Positions 1-5,870 of a stretch of 7,566 nt of DNA are shown piece by piece. Position numbers and translations under genes: made by a program. Position 1 is the stretch's first letter. Each line of letters starts with the position of its first letter. The stretch lies in NCBI GenBank assembly GCA_003232445.1, contig QIJM01000541.1, positions 1 to 7,566 on the forward strand, given 5' to 3'. This DNA comes from Paraglaciecola arctica. GTDB lineage: Bacteria > Pseudomonadota > Gammaproteobacteria > Enterobacterales > Alteromonadaceae. The notes under the pieces are model-generated. The model worked only from the letters and a program-made list of their open reading frames with translations, did no database searches and was not told where the DNA came from.

Positions 1-109
1 ACAAGGCAAACAACATAGCAGGTGCGCCATAGTGTTCACTTAAGAACAGTGCGGCTAGACCAACAATGACAGAAATTAAAACACCCAGCAGTTTAGTTTT
101 TATATGCAA
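1..109 (-). CDS. YeiH-like putative sulfate exporter family protein, N-terminal fragment
   Basis: This is the first 36 codons of a minus-strand gene that runs off the left edge. The visible protein begins LHIKTKLLGVLIS, continues as one hydrophobic segment (about residues 7-23), then reads LSEHYGAPAMLFAL. That pattern of a first membrane helix, a short S-x-x-Y/H-G-A-P loop and a second helix resembles the start of the YeiH/UPF0324 (PSE) family of inner-membrane proteins annotated as putative sulfate exporters. The start is taken as TTG at 107-109: an in-frame TGA lies just upstream, no ATG occurs in frame until codon 32, and AGGTGAG sits 8 bases upstream. The family call rests on about 36 residues recognised from memory and could be wrong; that a real gene starts here is more secure. 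Confidence 0.55.
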   Translation of the reverse strand, partial: MHIKTKLLGVLISVIVGLAALFLSEHYGAPAMLFAL

Positions 110-521
110 TGTATTTACTCACCTGATCTTAAAGATTGTCGGAAATAACCGTTAATACTGCTGTAGTAGCGCGTAAACTGCCATCAGCTAGCCATTTCCA
201 ATATACCCTAACTCAGCCAGCTTTTGCTCGATTTGGGTGTTTGTGCCATTTCATGATGTAGGATATATTTCCACATCTCTAGGCGCGTCATTGGCGATAC
301 CCATCGTTAATTTCACGGTAAGTTATCATGGCTGTTTCGATAAGTTGCAATAGCAGAAGCTGACAGTTTTCAAAACACTAAGCTGCTTATGATGATGGGT
401 ATCAGTTAAAAGCAATCACAGAAAATTTGGATATTGGAAAAAACGGATCTAATACATATCGTCAGCTCGTTGCTTAACGGCACAGTGACAAAAATTGATA
501 ACCCATTTGCTTTAACTGAAA
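110..521. other. Gene-poor intergenic stretch with possible coding debris and inverted repeats
   Basis: No intact gene was found in these roughly 410 bases between the TTG-start gene and the end of the yehS-like gene; both neighbours are on the minus strand. Both strands hold only short open stretches broken by stops. The most protein-like is on the plus strand at 382-477: 30 codons and a TAA stop, reading AAYDDGYQLKAITEN and then a polar tail, with no start codon. It looks like the last part of a protein whose upstream portion is gone, but I do not recognise it. Short repeats are present: GATACCCATC at 296-305 is exactly inverted at 394-403, and CAGTTAAAAGCAAT at 404-417 has a near-inverted copy at 506-519. 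No clear terminator after yehS and no convincing promoter for the left gene were seen. Confidence 0.5.
118..124 (-). promoter_or_regulatory. Shine-Dalgarno deciding a TTG start
   Basis: The minus strand reads AGGTGAG here, followed by an 8-base spacer and TTG at 109-107. It is the only good ribosome binding site in this stretch. Because the reading frame is closed by a TGA just upstream, it fixes the non-ATG start of the left-edge gene. Confidence 0.6.
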
Positions 522-1028
522 TTACTCTTCCCCTCCACTTTCCCCGCGTATCTTAATCTGCAAACCCTTTAAAAAATTACGCATAATCTGATCGTTACAC
601 GCGCGGTATTGGCGATTTTCTGGTTTTCTAAAAAAGGCACTTAATTCGTGTTTACTGATTTTAAAGCCACTTAAATCCATAGCTTCTAATACCGCTTCGG
701 CTTGCACCATAGCTTCTAATACCGCTTCGGCTTGCATATTGAGGGCTATTTTTAACTTCATAAAAATCATATTATTAGTGAGTCTACGCTCAACTGGCGC
801 TTCGACGCCTTCGCGTTTACCACGATTCAAGTTAATCAAACCATTTAAAAATAGTGAAAACTGAATATCTGTAATGGCTACAAAAGCAGGATCATCTTCT
901 TTACGTAACCAAGTATGCAGTTGTGCAACTGTCGCTGAATAATCAGCTTGGGCAAAAATTTCAATCATTTTTGCGTCGTTGAAATCGAAGATATAGCGCA
1001 CACGGCGCATAACATCATTGTTGATCAT
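522..1028 (-). CDS. yehS: YehS-like DUF1456 family protein with internal 10-residue duplication
   Basis: The 168-residue product matches the YehS/DUF1456 family, whose biochemical role is unknown. The family's twofold architecture is visible. Unit one covers about residues 1-72, with NNDVMRRVRYIF, WLRKEDDPAF and FLNGLI. Unit two covers about 83-156, with LTNNMIFMKLKIAL, FRKPENRQYRACND and MRNFLKGL. The E. coli protein is about 156 residues. The extra length here lies mainly in a repeated block: QAEAVLEAM occurs at residues 99-107 and again at 109-117, in unit two between its first helix and the conserved FRKPE segment, from an exact 30-bp tandem repeat. The ATG at 1026-1028 is preceded by AGGAA with a 4-base gap (1033-1037). 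It lies 162 bases downstream of the small SOS-type gene on the same strand, with no obvious terminator between, so read-through from that promoter is possible. The product is predicted to be soluble and cytoplasmic; no signal peptide or membrane segment is seen. Confidence 0.9.
   Translation of the reverse strand: MINNDVMRRVRYIFDFNDAKMIEIFAQADYSATVAQLHTWLRKEDDPAFVAITDIQFSLFLNGLINLNRGKREGVEAPVERRLTNNMIFMKLKIALNMQAEAVLEAMVQAEAVLEAMDLSGFKISKHELSAFFRKPENRQYRACNDQIMRNFLKGLQIKIRGESGGEE
677..736 (-). repeat. Perfect 30-bp tandem duplication inside the yehS-like gene
   Basis: Bases 677-706 and 707-736 are identical; the match breaks at 676/706 and at 707/737. The unit is a multiple of three, so it inserts ten residues and keeps the frame. 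One copy alone would restore a length close to the family norm. The lack of any mismatch between copies suggests a recent slippage or recombination event. Confidence 0.95.
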
Positions 1029-1045
1029 AATATTCCTAGGGATGG

Positions 1046-1062
1046 GGTTGGTTTATCCAACC
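1046..1062. other. Hairpin in the leader of the yehS-like gene
   Basis: GGTTGG (1046-1051) and CCAACC (1057-1062) form a perfect 6-bp stem around a 5-base loop. On the minus strand it lies 17 bases upstream of the yehS ATG, next to the AGGAA ribosome binding site. No U-run follows on either strand, so it is not a standard intrinsic terminator. It could be a leader RNA structure, a protein-binding site, or chance. Confidence 0.4.
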
Positions 1063-1190
1063 TTAAACATGCTGCTAGTTTAAAGCTTTTTATGGCGAAT
1101 GCGTTACTTTATTGGCAGATAAATAACAACAGTGTGCAATATTTTCTTTTAAAAAACGTAGCCAAAATTGCTGTTTTATTGCAAAAGCGT

Positions 1191-1424
1191 TTAAAAACAG
1201 AAGCTGGTTTGTTGTCGTTGAGACTTCACTCGTTTGGCTTGCTGCTCTCTTGCAAAGGCTCGGAGTTTATCCATACGACTTAAAATATTGTCTGCATTCT
1301 CAGACATTTGAGCCTGACTGTATAAGTCCATAGTGGTGTAATGCTCGCCATGCAGGGTATTGTTGTGGTTGACACTATTTGCACCACTATTTACACCACA
1401 ACTAATATTTGAATAACTGTTCAT
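1191..1424 (-). CDS. Small hypothetical protein under predicted LexA control
   Basis: This encodes a 77-residue protein that I do not recognise. The start is the ATG at 1422-1424 because GGAGG (1429-1433) precedes it by 4 bases. A longer in-frame extension to 1502 would read back through the promoter and LexA box, so I reject it. The N-terminal third is polar and Asn/Ser-rich (MNSYSNISCGVNSGANSVNHNN). From about residue 34 to 70 it could form one long, strongly charged helix containing NADNILSRMDKLRAFAREQQ. The C-terminus is basic (KRVKSQRQQ) and ends SFCF. No membrane segment or known motif is visible. Its promoter overlaps a near-consensus LexA box, so expression is expected to rise after DNA damage. 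Small SOS genes include division inhibitors, toxins and recombination modulators, but nothing in this sequence identifies which, if any, applies. Confidence 0.7.
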   Translation of the reverse strand: MNSYSNISCGVNSGANSVNHNNTLHGEHYTTMDLYSQAQMSENADNILSRMDKLRAFAREQQAKRVKSQRQQTSFCF

Positions 1425-1440
1425 GTTGCCTCCAACTAAC

Positions 1441-1460
1441 AACTGTGTATGCATACAGTA
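1441..1460 (-). promoter_or_regulatory. LexA (SOS) box
   Basis: The 20-base site contains CTGT (1443-1446), an 8-base spacer and ACAG (1455-1458), the invariant core of the gammaproteobacterial LexA operator. By eye, 16 of 20 positions match the E. coli consensus TACTGTATATATATACAGTA, and the spacer is mostly alternating purine/pyrimidine as expected. It lies 17 bases upstream of the small gene's ATG and overlaps its predicted -10 element, the usual placement for repression. Confidence 0.85.
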
Positions 1461-1485
1461 TAAATATTGATTGTCAATTGTGCAA
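1457..1485 (-). promoter_or_regulatory. Predicted sigma-70 promoter of the LexA-controlled small gene
   Basis: On the minus strand, TTGCAC (1480-1485) is followed by exactly 17 bases and TATACT (1457-1462), a five-of-six -10 match. A better -35 hexamer, TTGACA (1472-1477), is also present, but its best -10 at 16 bases is the weaker TATGCA. Either choice places the LexA box over or next to the -10 element. Confidence 0.55.
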
Positions 1486-1539
1486 CTAAATAAAACAGCC
1501 ACAATTGAACCGATATTTGGCGCATGGGATGGATTGGTA

Positions 1540-1614
1540 TTAATCTCCTTCTAGTAAAAAACGTTCGACCCGCTCAACTTTGCGCCGTTTCGCTGCGATC
1601 ACTATTACATCACC
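1540..1614 (-). pseudogene. Out-of-frame C-terminal tail of the KefB-like antiporter gene
   Basis: Starting inside the last codons of the antiporter ORF, the minus-strand frame offset by one base reads GDVIVIAAKRRK and then VERVERFLLEGD before TAA at 1540-1542, 24 residues in all. GDV(I/V)V(I/L) followed by a charged helix is the normal ending of the TrkA-C domain in KefB-type proteins, right after the P-D-x-x segment. The upstream frame reaches PDENMWVM and stops at the point where GDV should follow. I read this as a frameshift that cut off the final strand and helix rather than as an independent gene. A small deletion or a sequencing error would both explain it. Confidence 0.75.
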
Positions 1615-3503
1615 CACATGTTTTCGTCTGGCTCTGCTAGTTCATAATTGTCCCTTCTCAGTCCTTTGACATTAACCCGCCATTGTCGCAAATTTAGCTG
1701 CTGCAATGATTTGCCCACCGCGTAAGCATCTTCCGTAAGAATAACCGCATGCATAAACTCCAGCTTGTCTTGTTTGGCGTAGTCAAGTTCGGTGGTTTCA
1801 CTGGGGAAAAAATCGTGCATGTTGGCATAGTGTGCTTTACGTTCTTTGCGCACGCGTTTGAGTATTCGAGACATTGGTACACCAGATAACTGTAAAACCT
1901 GAGTCACTAACATCAGACTACCTTCGAGAATTTCCGGCACCACCTGCGATGCGCCTGCCTCAAGCAATTCTTCCATACGATCATCTTTTCTAGTTCTTAC
2001 CACTACTGGCAAGTCTGGATACAGGCTTTTAACTAAATGAATAACACTTATGGCTTTTTCATATTGGTCAAAGGTAATCAGCACCAGCTTGGCTCGTTCT
2101 ATACCGACCGATCGCAATATATCTTTTTGTTTCACATCGCCATAATAGACAGGCTCGCCTGCACTTTGACTCTCTTGCACACGGATAGGATCAGCATCAA
2201 TCACCATATAGGGAATAGCTTCAATCTTTAATAAACGGCTAACCGATTGACCCACTCGACCAAAACCAAAAATCAATACGTGGTCAGTCAGTTGTTGATC
2301 TTGGGCTGAAAGTTGGTCTAATTCTTTTACATTAGGCGTTGCTTCAGGGCTGATGGCTTTTGCAAATTTTGGACTTTGATCGACCAGCCAAGGTGTAATG
2401 GCCATACTCATCACACCGATAGTTAATAACAACGACCCTTGCTCTGAGTTTAAGATCGCATGATCTACAGCCAGTGCTGCCAACACAAAACTAAACTCAC
2501 CCAATTGACAAAGTTTAAGTCCGGCCGCCCAAGCATCTTGTTTGCCTAATTTAAAGATCTCAGCGGAGACTCGAATAAGTACCACTTTGAGCAACACAAT
2601 AACCACTAATCCCAATAGCGCCCAGTGTATCTGGCTTGGCAAATTATGTAGTTCTAGGCGCATACCTATAGTAATAAAGAATAGCCCCATCAGGATATCT
2701 CTAAAGGGTCGAATATCAGCCTCTAGTTGATGTTTATACTGGCTCTCACCTAACATCATACCAGCCAAAAATGCGCCTAACGCCATGGATAGGCCAAAAG
2801 AGAAAGCTAAACCAGCGGCCATTAAAGCCACCAGAATAGTGGTCAATACAAAGAGTTCATCGGTTCGAGTGCGGGCCACCTCACTAAACACTTTAGGTAA
2901 CACCCATTTTCCGATGGATAACAAAATGCCAACCACTAATAACCCCTTAAGAAACGCCATTGAAATAGCAATAGCTAAGCTTTGTTCGGAATCAACGGCC
3001 AACAAAGGTACCAATATAAGAAAAGGTACAACAGCAAGATCTTGTAGTAATAAAATGCTCACCGCAATTTGCGCGCGAGGGGTATTCAAAATACCCAAAT
3101 CACTGGTTTGCTTAATCACAATGGCGGTTGAAGACAAGGCTATAATCCCACCTATCACCAACGCTGCCTTGCCATCAAAACCCAATAATAAGGCGATGCC
3201 CATGAACACTAATGTGGTCAGCACCATCTGAGCTAGCCCCACGCCAAATACCAGATGACGCATGGCTAACATTTTGGCAAGTGAAAATTCCAATCCCAAT
3301 GAAAACAATAAAAAAACGATACCCAGTTCAGCAAAATTTTCCATATCTTCAGAGTGTTCAAACAAGGCGAGCAAATCGGGGCCTGCCAAAATCCCACAAC
3401 AAAGATAAGCCAAAACAGGTGGTAAATTGATGCGTTTAAATAACCAAACAGTTACCACTGCTACGGCCATTAAAATAACAATATTGCCTAAATTTCCATG
3501 CAT
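1605..3503 (-). CDS. KefB-like monovalent cation:proton antiporter (CPA2) with RCK domain, C-terminally frameshifted
   Basis: The 632-residue inner-membrane protein is of the CPA2 family (KefB/KefC/YbaL type), which exports K+ in exchange for protons. Residues 1-375 hold about a dozen hydrophobic helices, including the CPA2 signature LLLQDLAVVP (151-160) with the Gln-Asp pair expected in the ion path. Residues 407-525 are a TrkA-N/RCK nucleotide-binding domain with the Rossmann motif GFGRVG (413-418) and an acidic residue at the end of the second strand (VIDADP, 434-439). A TrkA-C domain begins near 555 but ends abruptly at PDENMWVM, and the missing residues are encoded downstream in another frame. 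The ATG at 3501-3503 has only a weak ribosome site: AAGG abuts it too closely and AAGGG lies 12 bases away. No quinone-reductase ancillary gene (kefF/kefG) is adjacent, so a specific kefB or kefC name is not justified. Transport may persist, but gating by the RCK/TrkA-C region could be altered. Confidence 0.88.
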   Translation of the reverse strand: MHGNLGNIVILMAVAVVTVWLFKRINLPPVLAYLCCGILAGPDLLALFEHSEDMENFAELGIVFLLFSLGLEFSLAKMLAMRHLVFGVGLAQMVLTTLVFMGIALLLGFDGKAALVIGGIIALSSTAIVIKQTSDLGILNTPRAQIAVSILLLQDLAVVPFLILVPLLAVDSEQSLAIAISMAFLKGLLVVGILLSIGKWVLPKVFSEVARTRTDELFVLTTILVALMAAGLAFSFGLSMALGAFLAGMMLGESQYKHQLEADIRPFRDILMGLFFITIGMRLELHNLPSQIHWALLGLVVIVLLKVVLIRVSAEIFKLGKQDAWAAGLKLCQLGEFSFVLAALAVDHAILNSEQGSLLLTIGVMSMAITPWLVDQSPKFAKAISPEATPNVKELDQLSAQDQQLTDHVLIFGFGRVGQSVSRLLKIEAIPYMVIDADPIRVQESQSAGEPVYYGDVKQKDILRSVGIERAKLVLITFDQYEKAISVIHLVKSLYPDLPVVVRTRKDDRMEELLEAGASQVVPEILEGSLMLVTQVLQLSGVPMSRILKRVRKERKAHYANMHDFFPSETTELDYAKQDKLEFMHAVILTEDAYAVGKSLQQLNLRQWRVNVKGLRRDNYELAEPDENMWVM

Positions 3504-3543
3504 ACCTTGTATTTACCCTTCTATGTTGTTTGCTAGGCACAAT

Positions 3544-3585
3544 AATTGCTAAGTGCTAACTAAGAATCACTTTTTTATAGCAATT
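3544..3585. repeat. Nested inverted repeat in the divergent antiporter/GGDEF intergenic region
   Basis: AATTGCTA (3544-3551) is exactly inverted as TAGCAATT (3578-3585). Directly inside it, AGTG (3552-3555) pairs with CACT (3568-3571), leaving TTTTTA as a one-sided bulge. It occupies the middle of the 108-base gap between two divergent starts, where both promoters must lie, so it could be an operator or a structured leader. No convincing -35/-10 pair was identified for either gene here. Confidence 0.45.
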
Positions 3586-3611
3586 CGGCATTTTTTTGGC
3601 AGGAGAAACCG

Positions 3612-4538
3612 TTGGAACAACTTAACCAGTTATACGGCGCAAACGTCACTGAACCTTACTTCAGCCTTGAAGAGTCCAACCAAGGGCATGGTCAAGGACT
3701 CGACCATGGACAAAAACAAGGGTTGACACAAAGTCAGCTTAATAAATTCATCCTGAAATTGCTAACAACCATAGATTTGCCCAAGCTGACTGAATTATAT
3801 TTTCAGCAGTTAGAAAACACCCTACCGCTGTCTGAGCTAAAAATCCAGTTTGAAGATAACAGAGTTACATTGGGTCAAACGGTAAAAAATGCACACTTTA
3901 AAACCCTCAATTGTATGCAGATGGACAGTGCAGTCGCTGTTATGGATTATTCATTTACCCAACCCTTGTCGTTGAAGAATTGGCAAATTTTGCAACAGAT
4001 GCATATTAACTTTTGTTTTCCTTTTAAAAATGCATTAGAACACCATAAAATCAAACAATTTGCCATGAAGGATTTTTTGACTTCTTTAGGTAATAGAGCC
4101 AGTTACAACGAGGCCATGATAAGGCTGGCCAGCCAATCACAAAGGCGTCATCAACCCTTTGGTTTGCTGGTGTTAGATATGGATAACTTTAAACAAGTCA
4201 ACGATGTTCATGGGCATCAAGAAGGCGATAAAGTGCTGATAGCTTGTGCAAATACTATTTTACATAGCCTTAGGGAGTCTGACTTTGCCTTTAGATTTGG
4301 TGGTGATGAATTCTGCTGTTTGTTGCCTGATGCAGACAACCAGATCAACAATTTGATTGCAGAACGCATCCGCATGGCCATCGAATCACACTCGTTGCTG
4401 CAACAACATAAAATATCTTGCAGTATTGGTAGTGCGACTTATCAAGAAGATGATTCACAAATTGGTATTTTTTCGCGAGCGGACGAAGCACTGTATGCCG
4501 CCAAGCAAGCTGGCAAAAACTGTATTAGAGCCGCTTAG
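3612..4538 (+). CDS. GGDEF-domain diguanylate cyclase with unrecognised N-terminal sensory half
   Basis: This 308-residue protein should make cyclic di-GMP from two GTP. The C-terminal GGDEF domain covers about residues 150-308. It starts at the FLTSLGNR variant of the usual DxLTGLxNR. Metal-binding residues are visible in VLDMDNFKQVND (D189 and following), the active site is an intact RFGGDEF (GGDEF 230-234), and an I-site RESD lies at 221-224, exactly five residues upstream, so product feedback inhibition is expected. The ending ADEALYAAKQAGKN is typical. Residues 1-149 show no membrane helix or signal peptide. A Gly/Gln/His-rich linker (22-42) precedes about 100 residues that may form a GAF-like sensor fold; I cannot identify it. 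The start is TTG at 3612-3614, with AGGAG (3601-3605) six bases upstream. It is divergent from the antiporter gene and convergent with the ABC permease gene, so probably a single-gene unit. Confidence 0.9.
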   Translation: MEQLNQLYGANVTEPYFSLEESNQGHGQGLDHGQKQGLTQSQLNKFILKLLTTIDLPKLTELYFQQLENTLPLSELKIQFEDNRVTLGQTVKNAHFKTLNCMQMDSAVAVMDYSFTQPLSLKNWQILQQMHINFCFPFKNALEHHKIKQFAMKDFLTSLGNRASYNEAMIRLASQSQRRHQPFGLLVLDMDNFKQVNDVHGHQEGDKVLIACANTILHSLRESDFAFRFGGDEFCCLLPDADNQINNLIAERIRMAIESHSLLQQHKISCSIGSATYQEDDSQIGIFSRADEALYAAKQAGKNCIRAA

Positions 4539-4566
4539 GAAGACAATTGCAGGCAAAGCTGATAAA

Positions 4567-4582
4567 CGGCAATGCATTGCCG
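4567..4582. repeat. Perfect 16-bp palindrome downstream of the GGDEF gene
   Basis: CGGCAATGCATTGCCG reads identically on both strands. It begins 28 bases after the GGDEF stop codon and 36 bases before the terminator stem. Folded as RNA it would give a 6-bp stem with a TGCA loop; as DNA it is a fully symmetric site. No T-run follows, so it is not itself an intrinsic terminator. Confidence 0.6.
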
Positions 4583-4617
4583 AATAATTGATAAATCAGA
4601 GCCCATCAGCAGAAACT

Positions 4618-4647
4618 AAAAAGCCATGCCCAACAGCATGGCTTTTT
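4618..4647. terminator. Bidirectional rho-independent terminator
   Basis: GCCATGC (4623-4629) pairs with GCATGGC (4636-4642) around a 6-base loop. The stem is flanked by five A on the left and five T on the right, which extend it to 12 bp and supply a U-run in either direction. It lies 79 bases after the GGDEF stop (plus strand) and 17 bases after the ABC permease stop (minus strand), so it serves both convergent units. Confidence 0.92.
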
Positions 4648-4664
4648 GCTTAAGATTGTATTGA

Positions 4665-5858
4665 TTATCTAAACAGCACTTTCTCTTGGTTAAACCAATA
4701 CACACAAAATACAAACAATGCACCTGCAATAATCACTGTCGAACCAAAGATGGCGAATAACTGGAAATAATCCATAGTCCCTTTGATTAATTCTTTCATG
4801 GCAAGTGACACGTTAGTGATAGGCACCCAAGCCCAGCCTCCTTTTAACTCTACGCCAGGTAAAAGAGCTAACATAATAGGTACAATAACCAAAATGGTCA
4901 TGGGTCCCATGTAACTTTGTGCTTCCTTAAAACTCTTGGCATAGATGGAAATACTCAACAATACCGCCGCAAAAATGGCCACCACAGGCACCAACATGAG
5001 AAAGATGAGTAGAAAATCAACCATCGCAATTTGTGCCATAAAATCCGCTACAAACTTGATAGCCATGCCTTGGCTCAAAACCAAGCCCCAAATCACCATG
5101 CTCAGCACGGTAATAAGCGCGGTCATAGTGCCCGCAAAACTAATTGTTAAAAATTTACCCATCACAATTTTGTTTCGGTCTATGGGTGAAATCAGTAAGG
5201 TTTCTAGTGTGCCGCGCTCTTTTTCGCCTGCGCCAATATCGGTAGCCGGAGCCATTGCGCCTGTTAGACAAATGATAAACAACAGGTAAGGCAACATCCC
5301 CCCTATTTTTTCACCCCAGTTTTCTCGATCATCTGCGGTATTAACTTTCTCCAATACTATCGGCTCTATTAGAGCGCTTTGCTGTGCTACATCTAAGCCC
5401 AAAGCAGAAAAAGCACTTTGTTGAAATAACTCAGACTGGCTTTTCACTATTTCATTTACCCGTCTGTAAACGAGATTTAGCCCGGCATCGTTGAAATACA
5501 ACTTAACGTTAGACTGACCATTTTTTAATACATCGTTGGAATAATTTTTTGGGATTTCCAACACAAAATCGACTGTATCGTTGCGAATAATTGAGGTGTA
5601 ATCGGCGTTTGCTTCAATTTCAACTAGGCTAAATTTTTCTGGTTGTTGAAGTTCTTTAACAATATCAGGTGCATATTGCCCACCTATCAAAGCATAATTG
5701 AGTACTTGAGTTTCAGCTTTATCTATAGCTTGTTTACTCACAAAACCCACTATGCCAATAATCAAAGGAAAAATTAACAAAGGCAGAGCAATCATAAAAA
5801 ATAATGTTTTACGGTCGCGAAGTAATTCTTTTATCTCTTTTTTAAATACTAACCACAT
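4665..5858 (-). CDS. NatB-like ABC-2 type export permease
   Basis: The 397-residue inner-membrane permease should pair with the adjacent ATPase to form an ABC exporter resembling NatAB (Na+ extrusion in Bacillus); the substrate here cannot be read from sequence. The layout is typical of the ABC-2 family: a cytoplasmic start MWLVFKKEIKELLRDRKT, a first helix at 20-40, a large extracytoplasmic domain at about 41-185, then about five helices near 187-205, 236-262, 280-306, 319-336 and 368-388. The conserved cytoplasmic coupling motif EKERGTLETLL is at 212-222. The ATG at 5856-5858 is preceded by GGAGG (5866-5870), which directly abuts the ATPase stop codon. The gap is only 12 bases, so the two genes form one operon ending at the bidirectional terminator. 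MacB- or YhhJ-type exporters are less likely given the motif and length. Confidence 0.9.
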   Translation of the reverse strand: MWLVFKKEIKELLRDRKTLFFMIALPLLIFPLIIGIVGFVSKQAIDKAETQVLNYALIGGQYAPDIVKELQQPEKFSLVEIEANADYTSIIRNDTVDFVLEIPKNYSNDVLKNGQSNVKLYFNDAGLNLVYRRVNEIVKSQSELFQQSAFSALGLDVAQQSALIEPIVLEKVNTADDRENWGEKIGGMLPYLLFIICLTGAMAPATDIGAGEKERGTLETLLISPIDRNKIVMGKFLTISFAGTMTALITVLSMVIWGLVLSQGMAIKFVADFMAQIAMVDFLLIFLMLVPVVAIFAAVLLSISIYAKSFKEAQSYMGPMTILVIVPIMLALLPGVELKGGWAWVPITNVSLAMKELIKGTMDYFQLFAIFGSTVIIAGALFVFCVYWFNQEKVLFR

Positions 5859-5870
5859 AGTTTAGCCTCC

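Noticed and set aside
948..1283. 111-codon plus-strand open frame spanning the yehS start and the end of the small SOS gene
   Set aside because: It crosses two better-supported minus-strand genes and their leader, and has no good start context.
1318..1333. Second LexA-like site, CTGT-N8-ATAG
   Set aside because: It breaks the invariant ACAG half and lies inside the coding region of the small gene, not at a promoter.
1425..1502. N-terminal extension of the small SOS gene to 1502
   Set aside because: The extension would translate through the predicted promoter and LexA box, whereas the internal ATG has a strong GGAGG at correct spacing.
1600..1632. Programmed ribosomal frameshift rescuing the antiporter C-terminus
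   Set aside because: No slippery heptamer of the X-XXY-YYZ kind and no downstream pseudoknot are apparent around ATG-TGG-GTG-ATG, so a mutation or sequence error is the simpler reading.
2785..3231. 148-codon plus-strand open frame inside the antiporter gene
   Set aside because: It lies entirely antisense to the membrane domain of the KefB-like protein, has no ribosome binding site, and its composition is what the complement of a membrane-protein gene gives.
4357..4587. 76-codon plus-strand frame overlapping the end of the GGDEF gene
   Set aside because: It is an alternate frame of the well-supported GGDEF domain and has no own ribosome binding site.
4945..5289. 114-codon plus-strand open frame
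   Set aside because: It is antisense to the ABC-2 permease gene, whose motifs and operon context are clear; no independent signals support it.
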